The translations under genes and the position numbers were made by a program. Under the pieces are notes generated by a model, which searched no databases, had not been told where the DNA came from, and saw nothing but the letters and a program-made list of their open reading frames with translations. From contig NC_073694.1 in NCBI RefSeq assembly GCF_029784165.1, forward strand, positions 31,105,506 to 31,169,505: DNA of 64,000 nucleotides, in the 5' to 3' direction. Position 1 is the first letter of the stretch. Each line of letters begins with the position of its first letter. Positions 12,287 to 25,300 of the stretch are shown here, piece by piece. The DNA comes from Wyeomyia smithii. Its lineage: Eukaryota > Arthropoda > Insecta > Diptera > Culicidae.

Positions 12287-12858
12287 TATTTTTCATTGTA
12301 TTTATTTTAAAAATCTAATCATCAAGAAATTTGTTTTGTTCCTATTAAAGTCCGGAGAAGGGGGTAAAACCAGAAAAAAGAAGTTTGACAGTAGAAGTAT
12401 GATGATTTAAATATAGATGTAATTTTGTTGTACTGTTTTATATGTTACAAACAATCTAATTTTTATTGTTTTTTTTTTTTTTGATAAATAAAAACATCAA
12501 AAAAATGAATTTTTCTGGTTGCACTGGATTTTGCGTAAGGCAGACGAAAATAATGTTCAACCGGGGATATGTTTCATAGCGAAGAAGAAGAGAAAGAAGC
12601 CACTTGGCCACTCTTCTCTTAGGGTTTTATCGAGCCCCATAGAAAATCCCATAAGGAACTGTCAAAAAGTTATTTACAAAATCAATGCAGCATTTTTCGA
12701 GTAGGAACGAGACGAATGCAGGGCTGCGCAGGTACACTGCCTACAAAAACAACTCAAACAGTGATTTTATTCAGAGTGTGGTTCGAGTAGTTCATTTTGT
12801 ACCAACTTTTTTGGAAGACGTTTTTCTTCCTGAGTGTTACGTATGTCTTATGTATGTG

Positions 12859-13809
12859 CAGAGCCGGATTTAAGGGGGGGCCCGGGCCCCCACATTTTTG
12901 GGGCCCCCACAAAACGAGAAAAAGTTCTTTTCTCTATCAAAAACGAGATTCAATCAAAAGTTCAATTTACAGTAAGAAAATTTGAACAGACCATTTCAAT
13001 CTGAAACTTTCCTTCAGTGTTATTTTTTCGCGAGCACCAATATCACAACTACATCCATAAGAGTTAACCTTCGATTCTCTTGGAATGACACACATTAACA
13101 CACCATTTGAATCGAACCAGCGCGCATGGGAGATCAAGCAGGAAAGAAAATAATCCACAAGTTTTTTTAATGCATTGCTGTTGATTCCGAAAATAAGTTT
13201 ACCTGTCCGAATCAGGGATACTAGATTTGCGTTGCAAAATGCAGATTTTCAGAGTCCGTGTGCAGATTTTATTGACCTGCAGAAGTGTGTAGTTTTTTCT
13301 AGTTTCTGAAGATTATTGCCAGCGTAGCCTTATGTTTGCGCAGTCTTTCTCAAATTGTGTGCAAATTTTTGCTTGCGGATCGCATTTTTTTCAAATTGCG
13401 GTAGGTTTTAATTTTTCAGATATCAAGAAAAAAATTCCGGATTTCAAGAAGTTGCATACATTTATTTATTTGAGCCTAATGATCTCGAACGCAACTGGAG
13501 AAAGGTCTTTATCGAAGATGAAACTGATTGAAAATAGGTTGCGTACGACTATGAAGAGTGAAAGGCTGTCAAACTTAGCATTGTTAGGTTGAGAGTACAA
13601 TATTCTGAAGGAGCTGAATGTTGATTATTCAATCAATAAGTTCTCTGCAAAAAAAAAACTCGTAAGAAAAAATTCTAGCAAATTTTTGGTAACTTTTCAA
13701 TAACAAATAAATGTTTTTAACTCGTACGATAAAAAAACGGGTTTGTTTTATTCTGGGGCCCCCACTGTAAACTGGGCCCCGGGCCCCCACAATCGTAAAT
13801 CCGGCTCTG
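12859..13809. mobile_element. hAT transposon, defective, nested in the P-like element
   Basis: Ends CAGAGCCGGATTTA...GTAAATCCGGCTCTG and G/C-rich sub-terminal GGGCCCCCAC repeats on both sides. It is flanked by a perfect 8-bp target duplication TGTATGTG (12851-12858 and 13810-13817), diagnostic of hAT. Length 951 bp, far below an autonomous hAT. Only the transposase C-terminus survives inside. Confidence 0.9.
13452..13592 (+). pseudogene. hAT transposase C-terminal dimerisation fragment
   Basis: Reads LHTFIYLSLMISNATGERS, then LSKMKLIENRLRTTM and SERLSNLALLG before a stop. The N-A-[ST]-G-E-R-S-x-S-K-x-K-x-I-x-x-x-L-R-[ST]-T-M pattern is the standard C-terminal hAT dimerisation motif (also in ZMYM-like domesticated proteins). 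The catalytic domain is missing, which agrees with an internal deletion derivative. Confidence 0.8.
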
Positions 13810-13817
13810 TGTATGTG

Positions 13818-13905
13818 GTATCGCCCTTTACTATGCGCCTTGTTTTCATCTGCTCGACAGTATCGCCCTTTAATATACGCCGAGTTTACGTTTTTGTATC
13901 GGAAT
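13818..13905. repeat. Right part of the CGCCCTTTA tandem array
   Basis: Continues the ~41-bp unit seen at 9621-9736: TATCGCCCTTTACTATGCGCC, then CATCTGCTCGACAG, then TATCGCCCTTTAATATACGCC. More diverged CGCCCTT copies are scattered to about 14190. Confidence 0.65.
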
Positions 13906-14273
13906 ACGCCCTTTGCTTTTAATGTTTATTTTGTTGACAACTTCGATTCCGCTTGTTCATCAAGATGAAGTCAAGTTTCGCCTTTCACTAACGTAAACAA
14001 CAAAAAGGGCGCATTCCTCATTCTATTTCGTTTTGGCATAAAGTAGATTTCGCCCTTAACAAACATCGAACTTTTTATTAGTTAGAAAAGAGATACATTA
14101 TTTTCTCGAAGTTCGAAGGTAGGTAGTAGCTCACTTCATACGTTTCCGGTATAATCTCTATTTGTTTACAGTTTGTGTGATTCGCCCTTATCATGAAGTA
14201 TTCCGGATATCTTAAATAAAGTGACCACTTTCATTTGTGCACCACCCTATCCAGCAAGCAAGCTCATCGGTCG

Positions 14274-14594
14274 ATAAGGCAATCCACGGGTGACGTTTTT
14301 TTGCTTGTACGTTTGTTATTGTTGCTGTTTTTCAAGCTGCAAAATCAAAACACGACCAAAACCGAAATCTTTTAATGTCGGCAATAATATCAAAAGTGAT
14401 TTTATATTGTTGTATTTAGAATTGGCACCCGCGGTGCTCGAGCTACCGATCGGATAACATTTGTTTTTCACGCTTCTGGGTCTGGATTGCATCCAAGTTG
14501 AGACCGACCGAACGGATCGAACACACATAAAGCTGTCATAAGTTGAAAACAGACTGAAATCAGCTGATGGCAACTGTCTCGTGGATTGCCTTAT
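14274..14594. repeat. Possible older MITE with ATAAGGCAATCCACG ends
   Basis: ATAAGGCAATCCACG at 14274 is matched in reverse by CGTGGATTGCCTTAT ending at 14594. No coding content is supported inside. The right arm is where the next hAT-type element inserted. Confidence 0.4.
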
Positions 14595-14595
14595 T

Positions 14596-15397
14596 CAGAG
14601 TTGCCAATGTTCCAGTTTAAACTGGATTCTTCCAGTTTTTTTCAAGTGATCCAGTCAAACAGTTTAATCCCGAAATCTTCCAGTTTTTTTGTATATTTGC
14701 CAGTTTTATCCAGATTTTTTGGACACTCAAGCTCCGACTGGTTTGGAAATATTTTTAGAACGTAAATTTTGTGGATTGATAAGTCATTGTAGCAATTCTT
14801 AACAGCATTTTCAGTATTGTATCTTCTCGCATGAAACACGACCAAATTAAGGATTGTATTGCATGGTTGAGATAAAAAGACGAGTAAGTTCAGTAAGACG
14901 AGTAAGTTATTCTAAAACTAACAAATAGATTTTATCAGATTATGAAGAAAAGAAATAATTGCAATTACATAAAAATAAAAACAATCCATCTCAAAAATAT
15001 TATATGCAGGCGGCATTCTTCAAATTGATTCCAGTTGCACAGCAGTTCAAAAATTGTTCGTATTCACTGATGTAACGTAAGAAAACGTTGCATCAATTCT
15101 TTTGTTAAAAGTTATAGTAAACGATAGAAGCTTTATTTTCTTGGATTTGTGATAAACTGGTTGCGCAATTTCAAATTTTGCTCCTGTAAATGAAAATTTT
15201 CAGTCTACAGTTCAGTCTACAATTTCAACAAAATGTAAGCCCGAAGTTGCTGTATTTAAAACTTATATTGTATTCAATAACCATCATAAAGAAGCTCTCT
15301 CACCATTCATTTTTTCAGTATTTTGTAAATTTATTTGGAATCCAGTTTTTTCTTCAGCATTCTTCCAGTTCAAATTAAATTTTTATTGGCAACTCTG
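14596..15397. mobile_element. hAT-type non-autonomous element, 802 bp
   Basis: Begins CAGAGTTGCCAAT and ends TATTGGCAACTCTG. It is flanked by GCCTTATT (14588-14595) and GCCTCATT (15398-15405), an 8-bp duplication with one mismatch. The interior is rich in CCAGTTTT repeats and has no transposase. Confidence 0.8.
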
Positions 15398-16397
15398 GCC
15401 TCATTGACTGATTTCACCGTTTATTCCCTCGTCTACCGAAATGACAGTTGCAGCTGTTCACTGTTCGCTTCTTTTTCCCACCCTTCTCGATGACTGTCAG
15501 TCGGATTTTCTGAATCGTTCACGTCGATTGGGTTGGTTCGTCGTCGTCGTCGTTGTCAAATTGATCCGTTTTTTGCAGTTAGTTTCAGACATACTGCAGC
15601 AGAATTTTACTAGTTACTCAACCAGCGCAGCCGTATACTTCGGGAGTGCAGTTTCCTCCGCAGGTATACATTGCTGTAGAAAGTGTGTGAAAAGAGTAAA
15701 CGCAACAGGAGAATCGTTGAAGACCTTGTTTTCGGTCGGTCATTTATAATAGATTAATGTGCCATTTGCGCCCCACCAGCGCCAGCAGTTAGTTTAGGCT
15801 GGGTAGTACTGCTACTAGACTGATTGCAACATCCCGTTGCTGAACGCGATTACGAGAAAACTATTCGAACGAAGCACCGAGCGATTGGATAATTCAGTTT
15901 AATTCGATAAGGGTTGAGAAGTGGAAAAATCTGTTCAACTGCAAACGAAAGAATAAAGAACGGTTACAGCAAACAGCATCACTGTGTGTCACATTTAGCA
16001 GACGGGCGGAATCGATATTGTGCGGGAATTTGCGGGCAGTAGCGCAGGGGAGCGCTGCGCGGTTAGCAAAACAAAAATATCGCATCGTACGATACACGAT
16101 CGGAGCGAGAGAGTCTAGATAAAAGGGGCTCACGGTAGACAGAGAGGCACAATCCAGCCCAAGCACACGCAGATTTTGCTATTTGCTCCATCAGCACTAG
16201 CACCAGCAGTTCTCCGCGTAATCCGGAAGCTGCTGTTACATTCTGTGGACTTGATTTCTGTGTGTGATTGGTGCCAGTAGCTGTAAACGATAGCGCGATT
16301 GCGTGCGAACTTACTTGTAAGGTCGCCAACTAAGCCAACGAGTAGCGAGCAGGGAAGGAAGCCCTATCGAGAAACAACTAACTTTAACTGAGGTGCA

Positions 16398-19300
16398 ATG
16401 GATACGGTCGAGACGGCGAACCACTTCGTAGCCTTCGGAGAAGGTAAGTTCTTTAGTCTTGTACCTTGAACGTCTGGCGAGGTTAATTTGGTGATAATAA
16501 AAGTTTGCAAATGTTTGCTAATTAAGCTTGCGCCGCCGGTCGGTTTTATTCTATGATTTACAATATTGGCTTTGAAATGTGATACTACGTAAAGTTAGCT
16601 CTTGGTGATTGTGAGTGATTCAAGCTGCTATTCAAATTGTCTTATCTTATTCGAAGCCATGTCGAATAAAGAGAGTATAACTGCGCAAACTAGTTTAAAA
16701 GCATTACAGGCTACCATTTTACGTAACTATCCGATTATGGGATATACAAAACTAATTAGATTTTTATGGGCTGAACTAGTACCTACCTACTAGTAAGTTT
16801 CGGAAGCACAAAACAGTGAGTCTGAAAATTATTTCACTGAAAGATGACATCGTGAAATGTTGAAAATAACCTTCAACAGAATAAACGTGTTTAAACAGCA
16901 GTAACTTTACAGTTAGCTGATAAACTAATGTAGGTTACTGTCAAGGCGCTAATTTTTCCTCAGCTGCTCAATTCTTCGTAGGCAAGACAATTTGAATGTT
17001 TTGAGCATGCAACTTTTCTTGTGTCTTTATGGAGGTATGAAATATTAGTGTGAAATGCTAAGTATTGATCAAATTTTTATTTTATGAAGGTTGCCGGGTC
17101 AAAATATTGGCTCAGAAGAAAGTTGGAATGAGCCAAACGATAGTGACCTTCTAGAAAATATATATTAAAAAAAATTGACCCATAGCAAATGAGTCATGAA
17201 ATGAAATAATTATGTGAAATTATACACAAAAGGAATAAGTAGATTTTAGAACACACACCGCTGTCACTACGGCAAGGTAGTATAAAAATCTTGTTATTCA
17301 CTCTACGCTAAAGAAACAACATAACTTCAAGCCGTTATTACCCCTCCTTTCCGTTTAAAAAATGTTCGAGAAATGGTTCATATTTGATGTTACATTATAT
17401 TTGCATTCAACAAGAAGTGTCTTTTTGAGAGAATTTGAGAAAAAAAAACAGTTTTGATTTTTTGAATGCTCGAAAAATTTTCACAAAATAATCGAAGTTT
17501 CTTTTCGCTGGATCGGATCGGGAAACGATAATGAACAACAGACCGAGAACGATGAGTGAATCACAATTTGGCACGAGTGCGCGTTGATAAAAATACGTAC
17601 AATCTGTATGCGACATTGTTTTCTGTTTACAACGTCACACTCGCCACCATGGATGTCGTTATCCAGTGTCACTTAAAAAGTCTAGGTGAAAATGAGGGCA
17701 GGTAAAAATTACAATCAGCGCAGCTCTTAAAATAACTAAAAAAACAACAAAAGGCTGTATCAATCAAGTCATTTCCCTTCATGTCACCCTTGTCAAAATC
17801 GTCTTTATTATGTCTCATGAGTAACGAAAAGTCAATATATTATTACTGCAGCAACTCTCGCTGCAACCGTTCCACTGCTGACACGAGGTCTTTAAAAAAA
17901 AGATATTTTTGTGTACAAATGATAAAAATTAGTCGAAAAATTATAAAACAACTTCGGTTAGTTCATGTTGATGAACCTCTCGGGCTTTAAGGGGTCAAAC
18001 GATTTTAAGAAAAGTTGAATTTTGAGCAATTCTGGATTTTTTGTTTTATCTGTTTCTCTTGAATTTGTCATTGAGCCCCCTACAACCAGCATCGTTTTAA
18101 AAAAGAATGATAGAGCTTTCATTTGAAGTATCAACAAATTGGCCGCCATCTTAGATTTTATCAGAAAAACAAGTTTTTGAGCAAATTCGTAACCACCGAT
18201 TTTAAATTTGATACTACCACTGGAAAGCTGAGAAAAAATGCTTCAAGATGATTTGATTAATTTTATGGCGACAAATCGTTGAGATCCTATGCCGATTCCA
18301 GAATACGCCTTCGCAAAACTCGGGCTGCTTCTCTCCAGTCTTCCCTTACACCCGCTGCTCTGGCAGGATTCTACACTCAAAAACCTTAAGCGCTCGACGA
18401 TCGGCCTTCTTTCACGTTCGGGGACGATATCCGTAGAGCGCCACCGGGAGGATCCGAGTCCTGTAGAGCTCAAATTTAGTACGGATCTGTAGTCTACGTA
18501 ATACGTAATAAACCCTAACCGTCTCTTCACCTCGCGGCTCACCTCTTTGTCACATGTCACTAGAGTACCAAGATCAGGGCTCTATATTTTCGAAACAAAA
18601 CAATGAAACTGATATACTCGCGCTGTCATTTCGATTCGAACCGTTTCATTTTCACTTTATTCCTTTCGGCGACTGTCAACGAATCACTTCTTTCTCTCTT
18701 TCCCGTCTGTTGTTCATCGGATCGTTTCAAATGAAACTAATGACTATTTCAATCGACGGAGAGAAAGACTCTTTCCTTTCCTTCAGCGTCTCAATTGGAA
18801 TTAGCACCGTATCGCGTCGTTTGATGGTAGTTTTCTTATACCGCAAGCCGTAGTTAGAACGGCAATGGCATCCAATAAATACGTTACGCAAGCTCCGATC
18901 AATGTTTCCTCCATATATATGTGTAAAGTACTGTATGGAAGCCTTCTGTATCAGTCAGCGCTCATTGTCATTTTCAATTGTGAATCGTCATGTGAGAGTG
19001 ATGGTGATAATCTCCGCTTTCAATTGAAATGCGTTTGTATCAATTTTAAGCCCTTCAGTTGTCAGAATCACAGTAAGAGCTTTCGACTGGGTGTCATGTG
19101 ACTCACGGAGTGCTCGAAAATGATACAAAAGCTTTTCAATTGAAAGCGACGGGTCAAAACGTCACTATAACCTGATAATTGTCAACTGGAAATGACTTTG
19201 TCAGGCTCTGACCAAGATAAACAAATTCGTCGACCACTTCGAAAGTATCCCCATCCATCTTCACCGCAGCACCAAAACCCCCAGCCAGAACTACCACGCT

Positions 19301-22300
19301 CTCTGCCAGCTGCCATGTACTTCGTTTTGGCAGCGTTAGTGGTGTGTCCAATTCTCACAGCTTTCCTTCTGAGAGCCATAAAGGCCTCCTCAACAGCTTC
19401 ACGGTTAACACTAATAAAATAAATGTCATTCGCGAAGCCCAGACGCGTGTGAGACTTTGTGATGATGGTGCCGCTCCTCTGCACACCTGCCCGTCGTATT
19501 GTACCTTTGAAGCTATGTTAAACAGCAAGTTCGAGAGCCCATCACCTTGCTTCAGACCATCTAACGTCACAAACGCGTCCGAAAATTCGCCCGCTGTTCT
19601 GACGCATCATGTAAAATCGTCAAGCGTCGCATGTAACAGTTTAATTAGTTTTGTTGGAAAACCACGTTCAAGCATTATTTGCCACAGCTCGTTGCGTTTC
19701 ATTGTATCGTACGTGATGTGTCGTGGTTCGGTCTCAAGGTAAACATCTGGTCAGTTGTCAGTTGTCAGGACGCTCCTACTCGGAAACCGCATTGGTAATC
19801 TCCAACAAAGGCTTCCTGCAACGGCCTTAATCGCTGGAACAGGATACAGGAGGAAACTTATAAGCGGAATCGAGGAGGGTTATGCCTCGGTTATTACTAC
19901 AATCGAGTCTATGTCCATTCGTGTAGATAGGGCATTTTCCAACCAGTCCGTAGGTGGTTGTTCCTTAGGCCATAACATTAGGATAATCTGGTGAATTGCA
20001 CTATACAGCCGCTCGCTCCCGACTTTGAAAAGTTCGGCCGGTAAGCCTTCCTTCCCAGCGGCTTTGTGGTTCTTCAGTTCTTTAGAAGCTCCTCGTATCG
20101 TACCTGTTGAAGCAATTCTCCGCCAACGTGAGGACACGATCGTAATGCTCACGTTTTTTACGGCCGTGAAGTATTTTTTTGGCAGCTCTTGCCTCACTTC
20201 TCGCACTGTTTCGCTGACCGCATAATGGACGTGCTTCCACTGCTCGTTTAGGTCCACCCCATCTGGTTCATCGATCCGTCTATCATCTTTTCAAGTATAC
20301 TCTGCAGCAACTCCTTCCAGTGATAACCTCTGGATATCCTTAAGTATCTTCCTCGCCGATCTCGATTTAAATACGTTGGACAGCCGGGTGAGAATCTTGC
20401 CTACCACGACATAGTGACCCGAGACGATATTTGGCCCTCGAAAGGACCGCACATCTTTAACGCCTAAAAAAGGGCCGGCCGTCGATCAGCATGTGGTCGA
20501 TCTGGGAGCAGGCCTCTCCACTGGGGTGTCTCCAGGTGTACTTCCGAATGTTCAGACGTGCAAAATGAGTACAACAGATGGCCATTCTCTTGACCGCGGC
20601 GAAGTTCAATAACCTCAAGCCGTTGTCGTTGATGGTAGATTAAAGGCTTTCCCTACCAATGGGACGGAAGTATTCCTCTCGTCCGACATGTGCGTTCATA
20701 TTTCAGATGAAAATCTTCATGTCGTGCATGTCGCCCGCTTTTGTTCTCCTGTTGCTATTCTTTTTCCTACTAACGACGGGCCACGTATGGAGAAAAAACA
20801 AAGAGCGACTTGCTTCGCTTCGGCCGATGCTATACTGGATGCGATGCGGCGCGAACTGCGTCTTTTCTCATGGTGAGGAAAAATATCAACAATGACACAG
20901 AAGTGCGTGAAAAAATTCTCCGAATTGTTTCGAAGTAATTCACGCCGCATCGCATCGGCTTTGAACGGAAAAAATCACTTAACCTTGGTGATTTTTGATA
21001 TTTTAAACTTCACCACAAATTTTGCCGAAAGGACGCTCGTAGCCTCAAGGTCACAGAGTCCGTTTTGACATGCGGTTGGTTGTGTTCGAATCTTTTTTTT
21101 TCCTCTGTGTGGACTCACCACTGCGACCAGAGACATTTTGTTCTATTGTGTAATTGCCCAGGTGTTTTCTGTACTCCGCACTTCATATTATTGGCAGTAT
21201 CACTATTGAAGTGAATGATACGCTTTTCCATTTATATCCGTGCTTGTGTGTGATAGTTTACCCTTTCATTTCAGGCTTACTGCTCTACTATACCGAGCCT
21301 CTTTTCCATCCTACCAATATCGCCAAATTACAATTCCCTAAACTGAGGCTACACCTAACGTTCCTCTCTGGCCAGGTTTATTCTAAAAGGGACTTGTTAT
21401 GTCAAGAGGAAGGAGTCTTATCGAAACCTCGTTCCTCGTGCCAATATCGCCAATTACAATTCCCTGTAGAGGGTAAATATTTCTGAGATCAATTTTATTA
21501 TAAGAAGGACTTATTTTGTTAAAAGGTAGGAGTCTTATCGAACCTCGTTCCTCCTACCAACACCGCGTCACAATCACAATTCCCTGAAGAGGCACTTAAT
21601 GCTTCACCTCTGGTCAGGTTTATTACAAGAAGGACTTATATTTTCGTCATGAGGAAGGAGTCTTATCGAAACCTCGTTCCTCCAACCAAGACCGCGTCAT
21701 AATTACAACTCCCTGAAGAGAACTATTATACGTTACTCAGAACAGTTTTATCATAAGAAGGGCTTTTTCGTTAGGATGAAAGTCAGCAAGGGTACTATAG
21801 AATTCAGCTTGAAGGAAGGGTATGTAGTGGAGAGCCTGAGAATGAAGCATCTAAAATACTATACTGAGCTCCACGGGAAGGGAAATGCAAAATAGTAAGT
21901 TTTCTCATTCAGATTCCTTCTTTTTTTCTTAGGGCGGGTTGTCTAGCTGATCACCGTGAGCGAATAACTGCTGCACTAGGTCCAGAGGTTTTCCCATCAG
22001 AGATGCCAGATGTTTTTGAAAAATGTCTGCAACTGCTCGAAAAACCGAAAAACTGTGCTCGAAACCTGAAAAAAATCTATTCGTGATCCGAAAAAATTTC
22101 GCTCACGCAGGCAAAAGTCTGTTAAAATCTGTACACATTTTAAGAAAATCTGCGCAAATATAAGGAGACTTTGAAAAAAATCTGCTGAAACCGTGGAAAA
22201 ACTGCAAATATCTGCAAATCCATAAATATCTGCACACGGACTTCAAAAATCTACGTTTTGCTGACAAATCTGCACATTTGGTATCACTGTTTCCCATACG

Positions 22301-25300
22301 GATTCCCATACAAATTATGAATGCAATGCGCCAAGCAAAGACAAAACCAATCGACTTCCGGTAATTTTCGCCTTTAGACGGTCTTCAGTCAAACCTCTAA
22401 AAAGCTTCAATAAGGACTTGAAAAATGTTCATAAGGCTTTATAGTGATTTTTTCGAAGTCAGTCTGAAAATTAATACTAGAGGCACTAGAGGGTTAAAGC
22501 CCCAAATGGGACCAAAAAAACTTGGTTCTGAAAAATCGATCATTTTTCTCCACTCTATTAGCCATCTTACGGTGGTTTTTTGTGCAACTTCACTAGCGCA
22601 GATCCTTCACGGAAGAGCAACTACGAAATGTGCGGTCGTTCAAGGTCAAGCTTAGGCTCAAACTTTACCAAAACTTGTGCCGCGGTAATATTTTAGAGTG
22701 AACTTCAAAATCGTCGACAATGAAAGCCCCCTAACCAAAACAACATATTCAGAACGTTGACTCAGCTGTCATATCTCCATGTTTACTGTGCCACTTGTTT
22801 ACTAACAACTGAATGAATGTCGAATGCAAAAAGGCGGCATCCATAAATTATGTAACGCTCATAGGGGGAGGGGAGTATCCTTGAGCGTTAGGATTGTTAC
22901 CCAGGGGAGGGGGAGGTAAGTTCAGCGTTATACGTAACAAAAAATCTCGGGAGAGATTCTCCAAAAACGAGCACGTTATTTACGAATGTCGCCTAATTCG
23001 TTTTTAGCACCTCCAGCATGTTAGTTCAATAAATCGCAGCTTCTCTGAGACGCTGTTGATACAGAATGTCTGAAGAACAGTTCTGGACTATTATGACTGG
23101 GAATCGGTATCCCGTGGGGAGAAAAGTATTGGTTCCCCACTGAATGAATCGAACCACTAAAAACGAATTCTTCTCTTGTTGAGAATGCATTCTTACTCTA
23201 CGAGACAGTCTTTTATGACAAAAATTTGAATATTTTCGTCAATTGACCAAGATTATTGCGAGTTTTTACGAAATATACATGAGTAAATTTGAAATATTTT
23301 CATAGTCAAACTTTTTTCGCACAGCTGTTAACTAAACTTATCTATTGTAATTTTACAAAAAATATTCTGAAAATTTCTTTGTAGAATCTGATGACCAGAT
23401 GTCCGAAAAGAATATAAACTACCTAAAGAAGCTTGCTGTAACAGTTATGGTAGCAAGCCAGCAGCGCTTGGATGGAGAAAAATGCCAAGTCAGCCCTCCT
23501 GATTCCTGTTATGATCCGCACGTGTTTCAACTATACGTTTATAATAACATGGCCTATCGGACGATTACCAATAAATAAATCAATAATACAGACATGGTTG
23601 TTCAAGGGCGCTCTGGCATACAACCATCGGTCGTCAATACAAACACTTTTATAACTACTATCATCACCCATTAGATCCGAATCAATGTACGTCACGAATA
23701 GGTAATACTCCAAACCGAGCGCTGCATTCAGAAATCATCACTCATCAGTCTACCACCGTACGTTCCGCTATCGCGGATGGCCTTGAGAATTCATTACACA
23801 GCAGCGGTCGACGGACGGTTTGCCTAAGCAGGAAGTTTCCGCTTCAGCGACGAATCATGGTGGTCCTGAAATCGAAATCACGGCGGTCACTGACTCAAGC
23901 AGAAAGCCCCTCTTACCCTCCTGCCGTCGGAGACTGTCAACAAGAAGCAGGCAAGACGCGACCTAGCCAGTTTGGTTAAATGAAACGCGAACGACGGTAT
24001 GATGATTATTGGGTGACGCGACTGAACTGAAGAAAAATGCGAACAAAATAAAAAAAATGGCAAAACCTGGTAAAGGAGGAGAGCGAAGATCGTGGTTTCT
24101 ATTTTGGGATTGCGGATGATACCCTTTGGCGCAAAGTTTTTTCCTATCTTGGCAAACAATCGAAACACTAACCATTGGGATTCTGTAATTGCTGTTCCCC
24201 CTCGTGATAAAGTTATTTTCTAAACCCCCACGGGTTATTTTGTAGCAGAAATGGTTGCTACAAGTAACAAACTAGCCGATGGACAAACGACATTTTTACA
24301 CTGCTAAGCAGAAAGTGAAACTGCATGCACGAAACTTGCAACACAGGCTTTTCAAGCTTTGGTTTCAAACCGCCCCATTTTATGCCGTTAAGCAGCAACC
24401 TTGATCTTCATCGCAAATTAACCATAGCATGCATTTTCCTGGGAATTGTTTTTTTTTTGTTACTTTTTATTTCATGGGTAATTCTCATGTGTCACGGCAT
24501 TTGCCACGACAAGAGGATTGTTCTAGTGTACTGACTGTACATGTGCGGTGCATGATATTTGTACCTGGTACGAGCAAATACCACGTCACACACATTTAAC
24601 ACAACAAATAGAACACAGAGAACTGGGTACTACAACAAGGCGTGTGTACCACTGATAAACGTAAACTTGTCTTATGTGCCCAGGGATTTTTTTTTCTGAT
24701 CGGTCATGGCAAACGCGTGGTATGTGTTTAGCGCTTCAACCATAGCCGTGCGCAAGGAAGGGGTGATAAAAGGATTTAGGAACAACACTGAATAGGAGTT
24801 AATTGAATGAAGTTAAACATTGAACGAAATTTTTACTGTTTAATTTAACTCTAACGAAAGTTAATTGGCTTAGAATTGAATGTTTTTAATAATTTCTTGG
24901 GCACTCACATGAATTTGCAGAATATTGCCTAAAATATTACTAGCTTGCATCAGAAATTTAAGGTTCATAACAATCTGAATCACCTACAATTTCAAGAACC
25001 GCGCTATCAGGTTGGATGATAACAGTCCAGTTTTTTCAAATCGTCATTGATAAACTGTTCGGGACTTCGGAAAGTTTTAGTCAAAAAAATTTACAGCTTA
25101 AGCCGAAACGGTAGCAACTTAACCCCGCCCCTAAGGCGAAAATCTTGCCCACGGCTATGGCTTCCATACACACGCACTTAAGATGGCGCAGCCCACACGC
25201 TCGGGTGAGCTGATCGAAAAAATCCCCGACGGTAACGCGCGGCCTGCAATTATTGCCGCACTCAGTTAGATGTCAGTCAGCTGACTGCATTATTCAGTCG

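Larger units (their letters stand above)
9737..13817 (+). mobile_element. P-element-like transposon (defective), interrupted by a hAT element
   Basis: The terminal arms ACATATATAAGACATACGTA...(left) and the matching TACGTATGTCTTATGTATGTG (right) are inverted repeats. A second sub-terminal inverted pair is CTAAGAGAAGAGTGGCCAAG (about 9868-9887) with CTTGGCCACTCTTCTCTTAG (about 12602-12621). The left flank GTATCACC (9729-9736) and right flank GTATCGCC (13818-13825) fit an 8-bp target duplication, the length used by P elements; one base differs, and the exact element start could shift by one base. Removing the nested hAT leaves about 3.1 kb, a normal P-element size. The transposase inside is broken, so the copy cannot be autonomous. 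Confidence 0.75.

Noticed and set aside
14316..14573. 85-codon minus-strand frame
   Set aside because: Lies inside an inverted-repeat element; no family motif and no splice context.
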